Shown here piece by piece: positions 42,827 through 51,251 of a stretch of DNA of 64,000 bases (positions are counted from its first letter, which is position 1; each line of letters opens with the position of its first letter). The notes beneath the pieces are model-generated. The model did not search any database. It saw only the letters and a list, made by a program, of their open reading frames with translations, and was not told the DNA's origin. This DNA comes from Streptomyces phaeofaciens (GTDB lineage: Bacteria; Actinomycetota; Actinomycetes; Streptomycetales; Streptomycetaceae): the NCBI RefSeq assembly GCF_014648915.1, contig NZ_BMSA01000012.1, positions 124,001 through 188,000 on the forward strand, read 5' to 3'. Made by a program: the position numbers and the translations under genes.

Positions 42827-43573
42827 ATGAAGGCCTCTCGTTTCGCCGCCGCCGCCGTCGTCGCCGGTTCCGCCGTGCTCGTCCTGTCCGGACCCGCGTT
42901 CGCGCACGTCTCCGTGCAGCCCGAGGGCACCGCCGCCAAGGGCGGTTACGCGGTCGTCGACTTCAAGGTCCCCAACGAGCGCGACAACGCCTCGACCACC
43001 AAGCTCGAAGTGACCTTCCCGACCGACCACCCGCTGGCCTCCGCCATGCCGGAGCCGATCGACGGCTGGAAGATCCAGGTCACCAAGGCCACCCTCGCCA
43101 AGCCCATCGAGCTGCACGGCAAGCAGATCTCCGAGGCCGTCTCCAAGATCACCTGGACCGCCACCGGCAAGGGCGTCGAGCCCGGCTTCTTCCAGAAGTT
43201 CCCGGTGTCCGTCGGCACGCTCCCGGAGGACACCGACGAGCTGGTCTTCAAGGCGATCCAGACGTACTCCAACAAGGAGGTCGTGCGCTGGATCGAGGTG
43301 CAGGAGGACGGCGCGGAGGAGCCGGAGAACCCGGCGCCCGTGCTGGCCCTGTCCGCCGCCTCCGAGGACGGCCACCACGGCGCGAGCGCCGACGAAGCCT
43401 CCGACGAGTCCGCCGACGACGCCGAGGCGGCCGCCACGACGACCGAGGCCGCCGACACCGACAGCAGCGACACCACCGCCCGGGTTCTCGGCGTGGTCGG
43501 CATCGTCGTCGGCGCCGCGGGTGTGGCGTACGGCGTACTGGCCGGGCGCCGACGGGCGACGACCGACGCCTGA
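42827..43573 (+). CDS. ycnI: YcnI-family copper-binding membrane-anchored protein
   Basis: A 248-residue protein: signal peptide (about 1-27, AAAAVVAGSAVLVLSGPAFA), mature N-terminal His in HVSVQPEG (the copper ligand of the DUF1775 family), a beta-rich DUF1775 domain (about 28-165; DGWKIQVTKATLAKP, ITWTATGKGVEPGFF), an acidic Ala/Asp/Glu linker, and a C-terminal membrane helix (about 222-243, VLGVVGIVVGAAGVAYGVLA). The free N-terminal histidine requires the predicted cleavage. It is followed by sco on the same strand. Confidence 0.92.
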   Translation: MKASRFAAAAVVAGSAVLVLSGPAFAHVSVQPEGTAAKGGYAVVDFKVPNERDNASTTKLEVTFPTDHPLASAMPEPIDGWKIQVTKATLAKPIELHGKQISEAVSKITWTATGKGVEPGFFQKFPVSVGTLPEDTDELVFKAIQTYSNKEVVRWIEVQEDGAEEPENPAPVLALSAASEDGHHGASADEASDESADDAEAAATTTEAADTDSSDTTARVLGVVGIVVGAAGVAYGVLAGRRRATTDA

Positions 43574-43711
43574 GGCTGACGCCCGGGGCGGCGCCGGCAT
43601 CGGCACCGGCACCGCCCGGTGCCCGCTCGTCCACGGTGCGCGCCGGGGGCGTACAGACCGTCCGTACACCCCCGGCGCCCGCCGGAGTTCATACATCTGG
43701 GACATTTCTCT

Positions 43712-44365
43712 ATGCGCAAGAAGACGTTCGCCGCGGCCGCACTGCTCGCCGCCGCCACCCTCACCCTCTCTGCCTGCGGCAGCGGCAGCGGGGACAGCGA
43801 CGGCAGCCCCGTCGCCGTGGTCTCCGAGGAGTCCTCGCAGTCGCACGTGACCGTGCTGGACCAGCCGTTCACCAAGCCCGACCTGGTGCTCACGGACACC
43901 ACGGGCAAGAGCTACGACCTCCGCGAGGCGACCAAGGGCCGCCCCACCCTGATCTACTTCGGCTACACCAACTGCCCCGACGTCTGCCCGCTGACGATGA
44001 ACAACATCGCCGTCGCCAAGAAGCAGCTGTCGAAGGCGGACCAGGACGCGCTGCGGATCGTGTTCGTCACCACCGACCCCGACCGTGACACCCCGGCCGC
44101 GCTCGGCAAGTGGCTCAAGGGCATCGACCCCGAGGTGGTCGGCCTGACCGGCGAGTTCGACACCATCCAGGCCGCCGCACGGTCCGTCGGCATCACCATC
44201 GAGGCACCGCACAAGGAGAACGGCAAGATGGTGTCCACCCACGGCACCCAGGTCATCGCCTTCTCCCCGAAGACCGACGGCGGCTATCTGCTCTACAACG
44301 ACGAAGCCACGGTCGACGAGTACACCAAGGACCTCCCCAAGATCATCAAGGGGCAGAATCCGTGA
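43712..44365 (+). CDS. sco: Sco/SenC copper chaperone lipoprotein
   Basis: A 217-residue protein with lipobox LSAC (about 19-22) and a thioredoxin-fold Sco domain. The copper-binding pair is in NCPDVCPLT (CxxxC, about 90-94), with the conserved His in STHGTQVI near 180. Sco proteins deliver copper to cytochrome oxidase; in S. lividans Sco also supports development through the GlxA/DtpA system. Its stop overlaps the GTG of the next gene (GTGA). The ribosome site is weak. Confidence 0.93.
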   Translation: MRKKTFAAAALLAAATLTLSACGSGSGDSDGSPVAVVSEESSQSHVTVLDQPFTKPDLVLTDTTGKSYDLREATKGRPTLIYFGYTNCPDVCPLTMNNIAVAKKQLSKADQDALRIVFVTTDPDRDTPAALGKWLKGIDPEVVGLTGEFDTIQAAARSVGITIEAPHKENGKMVSTHGTQVIAFSPKTDGGYLLYNDEATVDEYTKDLPKIIKGQNP

Positions 44366-44853
44366 GGTCCGTACGGCTCATGAGGTCCGTGAAATCCGTG
44401 CGGCGTCTCGCCGCCCCCACCGCGGCCGTCACCGCGGCGGCGCTGCTCCTGACGGGCTGCGGATCGGACTCGGACACCGCCGCGGCGCTGTCCGTCCGCT
44501 CCGCCTACATCCCGCAGCCGGTCTCCGACACCATGGCCGCCGGCTTCCTCACCATCGTCAACCAGGGCGGCGCGAAGGACGAGCTGACCTCCGTCACCAG
44601 CACCGCCGCGGGCAGCGTCACCCTCCACGAGACCGTCGGTTCCTCGATGGAGGAGGTCGGCTCCCTCGACGTCCCCGCGCACGGTCAACTCGTGTTCAAG
44701 AGCGGTGGAAACCATCTGATGTTCGAGAAGCTGAAGCGCAAGCCCGTGCGGGGAGAGAAGGTCACCGTCGAACTGCACTTCGCCTCGTCCGGCCCCCTGA
44801 CGGTCGAGATCCCGGTGGAGTCCGCCGTGTACAACCCCAAGACCGGCCACTGA
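44362..44853 (+). CDS. ecuC: ECuC / PCu(A)C periplasmic copper chaperone
   Basis: A 163-residue lipoprotein: GTG start overlapping the sco stop with AAGGGG about 9 nt upstream (ATG 44380 is an alternative), lipobox LLTGC, and a PCuAC domain. The copper motif is complete: His in TLHETVGSSMEEVG, Met in SSMEE, then GNHLMFEKLK (H-x-M). It passes Cu(I) to Sco or to other extracytoplasmic cuproproteins. Translational coupling with sco suggests equal production. Confidence 0.92.
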   Translation: MRSVRLMRSVKSVRRLAAPTAAVTAAALLLTGCGSDSDTAAALSVRSAYIPQPVSDTMAAGFLTIVNQGGAKDELTSVTSTAAGSVTLHETVGSSMEEVGSLDVPAHGQLVFKSGGNHLMFEKLKRKPVRGEKVTVELHFASSGPLTVEIPVESAVYNPKTGH

Positions 44854-44866
44854 GGGAGGGACCACC

Positions 44867-46888
44867 GTGAGGCAGAGCATCGCCCCCCGCGTCCGGATGT
44901 TCGTGCTGCTGTTGCTGGCGGTCGCCGGCGCGCTCCTGGCCGGCGCCGGACCGGCCTCCGCGCACGCCGCGCTGACCGGCAGCGACCCCGCGCAGGGGGT
45001 GGTGGTCGACAAGGCTCCCACGCAGGTGACGCTGACCTTCTCCGAGACCGTCTCCCTGAACGACGACTCGCTGCGGGTCCTCGACCCCAAGGGCGCCCAG
45101 GTCGACGAAGGCAGCCCGTCCCATGTCAGCGGCGCCTCGTACGCGGTCCAGCTGCACTCGGGACTGCCCGACGGCACCTACACCGTGACCTACCAGGTGG
45201 TGTCCGCCGACAGCCATCCGGTCGCCGGCGCCTACACCTTCTCCATCGGCGCCCCCTCCGAGACCACCGTCTCGGTGTCCGACCGGGAGGCCGGCGGCGG
45301 AGTCGTCGGCTGGCTGTACGGCTTCGGGCGGTACGTCTCGTACGCCGGCTTCATCGTGCTGACCGGCGGGGCCGCCTTCGTGCTGGCCTGCTGGCAGCGC
45401 GGGAGCGGGGTGCGGGCGGTCCAGCGGCTGGTCGTCTCCGGCTGGGTCGCGATCACCGCGGCCACCCTCTTCCTGCTGCTTCTGCGCGGCTCCTACACGA
45501 GCTCCGGGAAGGTCGGAGACGTCTTCGACCTGGAGCTGCTCGGCCAGGTCCTCCAGACCAAGACGGGCGCCGCACTGGTCTCCCGGCTGATGCTGCTCGC
45601 CGCCGCCGCGCTGTTCATCGCCGTGCTCTTCGGCGCGTTCGCGCGCCCGTCTCCCACCACCACCCAGAACGACGGCACTTCGCGCCGCCTGCCCGATTCA
45701 AGGGAGGCCGAGGAGAAGCGGGACCTGACCTTCGGGCTCGCCATCGGCGGGACCGTGGTCGCCGCCGGGCTCGCCGCCAGCTGGGCCATGGCCGAGCACG
45801 CCTCCACGGGGATCCAGCCCGGCATCGCGATGCCGGTCGACGTGCTCCATCTGCTGGCCGTCGCCGTCTGGCTGGGCGGGCTCACCGCGCTGCTCGTCGC
45901 CCTGTACCGGGCGCCCGCGGACCAACCCGTCGAGGCCGCCGCCGTGCACCGCTTCTCGCAGGTCGCCTTCGGCAGCGTGGTCGTCCTGGTCGGGACGGGC
46001 ATCTACCAGTCCTGGCGCCAGCTCGGCTCCTGGTCCGCCTTCACCGACACGGGCTACGGGCAGCTCCTCCTCGTCAAGATCGGTCTGGTCGCCCTGCTCG
46101 TCGGCATCGCGTGGATCTCCCGCCGCTGGACCTCGCACCTGGCGGACACGACGGTGAAGGCGGCGGCACGGTCCGCCGCGCCCGCGAAGGAGCACGTCAC
46201 GGCCTCCGCCGGGGCCGGTGAGGGCGGCGCCGAGGCGGCTACCGCGGACACCGGGCAGGGCACGCAGCGGGGTGGGAAGCAGGGGGCGAAGCAGGACGAC
46301 ACCCAGCGCGCCACCCAGCTCGCCCGGCAGCGGGCCGCCGTCGCCTCCGCGCGGCAGAAGCGGCTGCGGGACGGCGACCCGAACCGCTTCGGGCTGCGCC
46401 GCTCGGTGCTCGCCGAGGCGGGTGTCGCCGTCGTCCTCCTCGCCGTCACCACCGCGCTGACCTCGACCGAGCCGGGCCGTACCGAGCAGGACGCGGCCAA
46501 GGCCGCGGCGTCGTCGGCCTCTTCCTCGTCCGCGGACTCCGCCTCCGGGGCCCTGACGCTGGACATGACCTTCGACACCGGTGGCGCCGACGGCAAGGGC
46601 GTGGTCAGTGTCGACCTCGACCCCGCGCGGACCGGCGCCAACGAGATGCACGTCTATGTGACCCGGCCCAACGGCCGTGCCTTCGACGTCCCCGAGGTGA
46701 AGGTCGCCTTCACCCTCGAAGCGAAGGACATCGGGCCGCTGCCCGTCGTCCCCGACCACATCACCACCGGCCACTGGTCGGCGAACGGCGTACAGATCCC
46801 GCTGGCCGGCGAATGGAAGATCGCCGTGACCGTGCGGACCTCCGACGTCGACCAGGTGACCGTCTCCAAGAACGCGCAGATCGGCTGA
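44867..46888 (+). CDS. CopC-CopD fusion copper-import protein
   Basis: A 673-residue protein from GTG with GGGAGGG upstream. Signal peptide, then a CopC beta-barrel (about 33-125) with N-terminal His in AHAALTGSDPAQG and SADSHPVAGAYTF for copper binding. About eight CopD-type helices follow (about 150-430: YGFGRYVSYAGFIVLTGGAA, MPVDVLHLLAVAVWLGGLTA). A charged cytoplasmic segment, a further helix and a C-terminal YtkA-like beta domain (LDMTFDTGG, WKIAVTVRTSDVDQVTV) complete it. It probably moves copper across the membrane for extracytoplasmic enzymes. Third of a tight run after sco and ecuC. Confidence 0.92.
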   Translation: MRQSIAPRVRMFVLLLLAVAGALLAGAGPASAHAALTGSDPAQGVVVDKAPTQVTLTFSETVSLNDDSLRVLDPKGAQVDEGSPSHVSGASYAVQLHSGLPDGTYTVTYQVVSADSHPVAGAYTFSIGAPSETTVSVSDREAGGGVVGWLYGFGRYVSYAGFIVLTGGAAFVLACWQRGSGVRAVQRLVVSGWVAITAATLFLLLLRGSYTSSGKVGDVFDLELLGQVLQTKTGAALVSRLMLLAAAALFIAVLFGAFARPSPTTTQNDGTSRRLPDSREAEEKRDLTFGLAIGGTVVAAGLAASWAMAEHASTGIQPGIAMPVDVLHLLAVAVWLGGLTALLVALYRAPADQPVEAAAVHRFSQVAFGSVVVLVGTGIYQSWRQLGSWSAFTDTGYGQLLLVKIGLVALLVGIAWISRRWTSHLADTTVKAAARSAAPAKEHVTASAGAGEGGAEAATADTGQGTQRGGKQGAKQDDTQRATQLARQRAAVASARQKRLRDGDPNRFGLRRSVLAEAGVAVVLLAVTTALTSTEPGRTEQDAAKAAASSASSSSADSASGALTLDMTFDTGGADGKGVVSVDLDPARTGANEMHVYVTRPNGRAFDVPEVKVAFTLEAKDIGPLPVVPDHITTGHWSANGVQIPLAGEWKIAVTVRTSDVDQVTVSKNAQIG

Positions 46889-46896
46889 ACCGCACC

Positions 46897-48180
46897 ATGC
46901 CCGACCAGTCCCTTCCCGAGGCCCGTACGCCCGAGGCCGCCGCCACGCGGCCGCCCGCCCCCGAGGGGCTCACCCGGCGCAGGCTGCTCGGCACCGCCGG
47001 TGCCACCGGGCTCGTCCTCGGCGCGGCCGGCGCGGCAGCCGGCTATGCGGCCGCGCCCGCACAGGCGACCCCGCTGTCCTCGATCGGGGCCGGGGAGGTG
47101 ATGTTCCACGTGAAACATCAGCCCGGCATCACCCAGGGTCTCCAGGCACGCGGCCATCTCGTCGCCTTCGACCTCGCGGCCGGCGCGGGCCGCAAGGAGG
47201 CGGCGGCGCTGCTGCGCCGCTGGTCGGAGACGGCCCGCCGGCTGATGGCGGGCGAGGCGGCCCCGCACGACGACACGGACATCGCCCGGGACGCCGGCCC
47301 GTCCTCGCTGACGATCACCTTCGGCTTCGGCAACAGCTTCTTCGCCCGTACCGGGCTGGAGAAGGAACGCCCGGTCGCCCTGGACCCCCTGCCCGACTTC
47401 TCCTCCGACCACCTCGACAAGGCCCGCAGCAACGGCGACCTCTGGGTGCAGATCGGTGCCGACGACGCGCTGGTCGCCTTCCACGCCCTGCGCGCGATCC
47501 AGAAGGACGCGGGCAGCGCGGCGAAGGTCCGCTGGCAGATGAACGGCTTCAACCGCACGCCGGGCGCCACCGCACACCCCATGACGGCCCGCAATCTGAT
47601 GGGCCAGATGGACGGCACCCGCAACCCCAAGCCGGCCGAGGCCGACTTCGACCGGCGCATCTTCGTGCCGGCGTCCGGCACGAAGGACCCCGCCTGGATG
47701 GCGAACGGCTCCTACGCCGTCGTCCGCCGGATCCGGATGCTCCTCGACGACTGGGAGAAGCTGTCGCTCACGGCGCAGGAGCGGGTCGTCGGGCGTCGGA
47801 AGGCCGACGGGGCGCCCCTGTCCGGGGGCGACGAGACCACCGAGATGGACCTGGAGAAGACGGACGCCGCCGGCGATCTGGTCGTCCCCCTCAACGCGCA
47901 CGCCCGGATCACCCGCCCCGACCAGAACGGCGGCGCGGCCATGCTGCGGCGGCCGTTCTCCTATCACGACGGCATCGACGCGGACGGGACCCCGGACGCG
48001 GGCCTGCTGTTCGTGTGCTGGCAGGCGGACCCGCTGCGCGGCTTCGTCACCGTCCAGCGCAAGCTGGACCGCGGCGACGCCCTCTCGAAGTACATCCGCC
48101 ACGAGACGAGCGGCCTCTTCGCGGTGCCGGGCGGCGCGGCGCGGGGGGAGTACGTGGGGCAGGCCCTGCTGGAGGGGTGA
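46897..48180 (+). CDS. dtpA: Tat-dependent dye-decolourising peroxidase DtpA
   Basis: A 427-residue haem peroxidase. The Tat signal LTRRRLLGTAGATGLVLG (about 25-42) is followed by a DyP domain. The distal GxxDG motif is MGQMDGTRNP with catalytic Asp, and the proximal His is in LNAHARITRP. In S. lividans DtpA is needed with Sco, ECuC and copper for maturation of the radical oxidase GlxA and for development; gene order here is the same. The segment FHVKH is encoded over a near-perfect parS sequence (47103-47116). It starts 8 bp after the copCD stop. Confidence 0.93.
   Translation: MPDQSLPEARTPEAAATRPPAPEGLTRRRLLGTAGATGLVLGAAGAAAGYAAAPAQATPLSSIGAGEVMFHVKHQPGITQGLQARGHLVAFDLAAGAGRKEAAALLRRWSETARRLMAGEAAPHDDTDIARDAGPSSLTITFGFGNSFFARTGLEKERPVALDPLPDFSSDHLDKARSNGDLWVQIGADDALVAFHALRAIQKDAGSAAKVRWQMNGFNRTPGATAHPMTARNLMGQMDGTRNPKPAEADFDRRIFVPASGTKDPAWMANGSYAVVRRIRMLLDDWEKLSLTAQERVVGRRKADGAPLSGGDETTEMDLEKTDAAGDLVVPLNAHARITRPDQNGGAAMLRRPFSYHDGIDADGTPDAGLLFVCWQADPLRGFVTVQRKLDRGDALSKYIRHETSGLFAVPGGAARGEYVGQALLEG
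47103..47116. promoter_or_regulatory. Near-perfect parS inside dtpA
   Basis: GTTCCACGTGAAAC differs from the ParB-binding consensus GTTTCACGTGAAAC at one position. Confidence 0.75.
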
Positions 48181-48191
48181 GACGATCCCCT

Positions 48192-48360
48192 TTTCCGCGG
48201 TCGGTTTTCCGCGGGCCGGGGTTCGGCGGTCGGGTTTTCTGCGGGCCGGGGTTCGGCGGGCCGGTTCTCCGCGGTCCGGGGTTCGGCGGTCCGGTTTTCC
48301 GCGGGCAGGGGATCGGCGGTCCGGTTTTCCGCGGGCCGGGGATCGGCGGATCGCCGCCGG
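48192..48360. repeat. 30-bp imperfect tandem repeats before pheA
   Basis: Five units with an exact 30-bp period, core GCGGGCCGGGGTTCGGCGGTCCGGTTTTCC (28 or more of 30 in the best pairs), run from about 48211 to 48360 with a partial unit before. They fill the gap between dtpA and pheA. The period keeps reading frame, but no ribosome site or stop-bounded gene is evident. Confidence 0.85.
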
Positions 48361-48445
48361 TCCGGGGGTTACGCGGATTCATTCCTGAGAGGGGCTCTCG
48401 TGAGACACGCGGGTCCCGGTTCGCAAGGGCCATTAGGGTGAGGTC

Positions 48446-49378
48446 ATGCCAGCGAGCTATGCGTATCTCGGCCCCGAGGGCACCTTCACGGAGGTCGCCC
48501 TGCGCACGCTTCCGGAGACCGCCACCCGGCAGCTGATCCCGTACGTCTCCGTGCAGTCGGCCCTGGACGCCGTGCGCACGGGCGAGGCCGAGGCCGCGTT
48601 CGTGCCGATCGAGAACTCCGTCGAGGGCGGGATCACCACCACCCTGGACGAGCTGGTCGCGGGCGCCCCGCTGATGATCTACCGCGAGGTGCTGCTGTCG
48701 ATCACCTTCGCGCTGCTCGTCCGGCCCGGCACCGCGCTCTCGGACATCAAGACCGTCTCCGCGCATCCGGCCGCCCAGCCGCAGGTGCGCAACTGGCTGA
48801 AGGCGAACCTCCCGGACGCCGTCTGGGAGTCCGCCGCCTCGAACGCCGACGCCGCCCGGCTGGTCCAGGAGGGCCGCTACGACGCCGCCTTCGCCGGCGA
48901 GTTCGCGGCCGCCCGGTACGGCCTCACGGCCCTGGAGACGGGGATCCACGACGCCGAGAACGCCCAGACCCGGTTCGTCCTGGTGGGCCGGCCGGCCCGG
49001 CCCGCGGCGCCGACCGGCGCGGACAAGACGTCCGTCGTGCTCTGGCAGCGCGACGACCACCCCGGCGGGCTGCGTGATCTGCTGGGCGAGTTCGCCACCC
49101 GCGGCATCAACCTGATGCTGCTCCAGTCCCGGCCGACCGGCACCGGCATCGGCAACTACTGCTTCTGCATCGACGCCGAGGGCCATATCTCCGACCGCCG
49201 GGTCGCGGACGCACTGAGGGGACTGAAGCGGATCTGCCGCGATGTCCGGTTCCTCGGCTCGTACCCGCGTGCGGACGCGACCACGGCGGACGTCCCCGCT
49301 CCGCTTCCGGGTACCTCGGACGCGGAGTTCACGGCGGCGGCCGACTGGGTCGCGCGCTGCCAGGACGGCCGGTTCTAG
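48446..49378 (+). CDS. pheA: Prephenate dehydratase
   Basis: A 310-residue single-function enzyme converting prephenate to phenylpyruvate in phenylalanine synthesis. The PDT domain spans about 1-185 (YLGPEGTFTEVALR, VPIENSVEGGITTTLDEL with the catalytic Thr region, AAFAGEFAAARYGL), and the ACT regulatory domain about 200-280 (ERDDHPGGLRDLL-type, GINLMLLQSRPTGTGIGNYC) senses phenylalanine. TAGGGT lies 6 nt before ATG, suggesting a leaderless transcript. The pheA-serS neighbour pair is the usual Streptomyces arrangement. Confidence 0.96.
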   Translation: MPASYAYLGPEGTFTEVALRTLPETATRQLIPYVSVQSALDAVRTGEAEAAFVPIENSVEGGITTTLDELVAGAPLMIYREVLLSITFALLVRPGTALSDIKTVSAHPAAQPQVRNWLKANLPDAVWESAASNADAARLVQEGRYDAAFAGEFAAARYGLTALETGIHDAENAQTRFVLVGRPARPAAPTGADKTSVVLWQRDDHPGGLRDLLGEFATRGINLMLLQSRPTGTGIGNYCFCIDAEGHISDRRVADALRGLKRICRDVRFLGSYPRADATTADVPAPLPGTSDAEFTAAADWVARCQDGRF

Positions 49379-49456
49379 ACCGCTCCCCGACCGGTCCGGA
49401 CCGCTCACACGGGCGTCCCGGGCCGGACTCCGGCCGGTCCTACCTGCATATCTTCG

Positions 49457-49478
49457 TTATCCACAGAAGTTATCCACA
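49457..49478 (+). promoter_or_regulatory. Pair of DnaA boxes TTATCCACA
   Basis: Two direct copies at 49457-49465 and 49470-49478, 13 bp apart start to start. Confidence 0.75.
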
Positions 49479-49704
49479 GGGCGGCTTCTCGACCTGGGGA
49501 CAAGTCGACAACGAACCACCACTCAGTCGACAAATCGGCCTAGGACCCCTCAAGGCGACTCGCCACCCACACGTCACCCTTCGTCCACCTGTTTCCTTCG
49601 ATCAATCCTTTAGGGCGACCCTTTTGCACCCGAAAGTGGGTGCGGGAGGCGTTTGAGCAAGGAATTCAACACCCCGGGGACACCCCCCGGAATGATCAAT
49701 TCCA

Positions 49705-49768
49705 ATGTCCACAGACGATTCGCACACCCTGTGGATAACTCTTCCCGGGCGTGGTTCCCTGTGGACAA
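49705..49768. promoter_or_regulatory. Second DnaA-box group before serS
   Basis: ATGTCCACA (49705-49713, one mismatch, + strand), TGTGGATAA (49730-49738, perfect on - strand) and TGTGGACAA (49760-49768, the Streptomyces consensus TTGTCCACA on - strand). Confidence 0.72.
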
Positions 49769-49973
49769 CTCCGCCGCCAAGTCCCGGTCTCCACAAGGAA
49801 ATCCGGTCAACCCGGCACCCGACGCCTCGCTCGTCCCAGGGAGTGAGACGCGTTTTATTGACACGCTCGGCAATTCCCCTCCAACAGAACGTAAGCGGCG
49901 AATCGGAACGTACGGCGCGCGGTTCGGAATAGTGGGTCGTGAGCCGCAACCCCGCACCGGTAGCCTTGACCGC

Positions 49974-51251
49974 GTGATTGACCTTCGCCTGCTCCGTGAG
50001 GACCCCGACCGTGTGCGCGCGTCCCAGCGCGCCCGTGGAGAGGACGTCGCGCTCGTCGACGCTCTCCTGTCTGCCGACGAGCGGCGCAGGTCGTCCGGCG
50101 TCCGCTTCGACGAGCTGCGCGCCGAGCAGAAGTCGCTCGGCAAGCTGATCCCCAAGGCCTCCCCCGAGGAGCGGGCCGAGCTCCTCGGCCGGGCCGAGCA
50201 GCTCAAGACCGAAGTCAAGGCGGCCGACGCCGAGAGCGACGCGGCCGACGCCGAGACCCAGGAGCTGCTGCTCCGGCTCGGCAACCTCGTCCACCCGGGC
50301 GTACCCGTGGGCGGCGAGGAGGACTTCGTCACCCTCGAGACGCACGGCACGATCCGTGACTTCGGCGCCGAGGGCTTCGAGCCCAAGGACCACCTGGAGC
50401 TCGGCCAGCTGCTCGGCGCGATCGACGTCGAGCGCGGCGCGAAGGTCTCCGGCTCCCGCTTCTACTTCCTGACCGGTGTCGGCGCCCTGCTGGAGCTGGC
50501 CCTGGTCAACGCGGCGATCGGGCAGGCCACGGCCGCCGGCTTCACGCCGATGCTGACCCCGGCGCTGGTCCGCCCGCAGTCGATGGCCGGCACCGGCTTC
50601 CTCGGCCAGGCCGCGCAGGACGTCTACCACCTCGACAAGGACGACCTGTACCTGGTCGGCACCTCCGAGGTCCCGCTCGCCGCGTACCACATGGACGAGA
50701 TCATCGACGCCGAGCGCCTGCCGCTGCGCTACGCCGGCTTCTCCCCGTGCTTCCGCCGCGAGGCCGGCTCGCACGGCAAGGACACCAAGGGCATCTTCCG
50801 TGTCCACCAGTTCGACAAGGTGGAGATGTTCTCGTACGTCTCGCCCGAGGACTCCGAGGCCGAGCACCAGCGCCTGCTGGCGTGGGAGAAGCAGTGGCTG
50901 ACCTCGCTGGAGCTGCCGTTCCGCGTGATCGACGTCGCCACCGGTGACCTCGGCTCCTCGGCCGCGCGCAAGTTCGACTGCGAGGCCTGGATCCCGACCC
51001 AGGGCAAGTACCGCGAGCTGACCTCGACCTCGGACTGCACCGAGTTCCAGTCCCGCCGGCTGTCGATCCGGGTCCGCGAGGGCAAGCAGGTCCGCCCCCT
51101 GGCCACGCTCAACGGCACGCTCTGCGCCGTCCCGCGCACCATCGTCGCCATCCTGGAGAACCACCAGCGGGCCGACGGTTCGGTGTACGTGCCCGAGGTG
51201 CTGCGCCCGTACCTCGGCGGCCGAGAGGTCCTGGAGCCGGTCGCCAAGTGA
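49974..51251 (+). CDS. serS: Seryl-tRNA synthetase
   Basis: A 425-residue class II synthetase charging the serine tRNAs, three of which are in this window. An N-terminal coiled-coil tRNA-binding arm (about 1-105: VRFDELRAEQKSLGKLIPK, AELLGRAEQLKTEVK) precedes the catalytic core with motif 2 FSPCFRREAGSHGKDTKG and motif 3 NGTLCAVPRTIVAILE. GTG at 49974 begins the conserved IDLRLLRED. TAGCCT 7 nt upstream fits a leaderless start; longer in-frame starts run into the DnaA-box region and are rejected. The HAD gene overlaps its stop. Confidence 0.97.
   Translation: MIDLRLLREDPDRVRASQRARGEDVALVDALLSADERRRSSGVRFDELRAEQKSLGKLIPKASPEERAELLGRAEQLKTEVKAADAESDAADAETQELLLRLGNLVHPGVPVGGEEDFVTLETHGTIRDFGAEGFEPKDHLELGQLLGAIDVERGAKVSGSRFYFLTGVGALLELALVNAAIGQATAAGFTPMLTPALVRPQSMAGTGFLGQAAQDVYHLDKDDLYLVGTSEVPLAAYHMDEIIDAERLPLRYAGFSPCFRREAGSHGKDTKGIFRVHQFDKVEMFSYVSPEDSEAEHQRLLAWEKQWLTSLELPFRVIDVATGDLGSSAARKFDCEAWIPTQGKYRELTSTSDCTEFQSRRLSIRVREGKQVRPLATLNGTLCAVPRTIVAILENHQRADGSVYVPEVLRPYLGGREVLEPVAK

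Larger units (their letters stand above)
49379..49973. other. 595-bp pheA-serS intergenic region with DnaA boxes
   Basis: No gene: open frames here lack bias. It is A+T richer than the surroundings and contains four perfect DnaA-box 9-mers in two groups plus one single-mismatch copy. The final 20 bp carry the likely leaderless promoter of serS. Confidence 0.7.
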
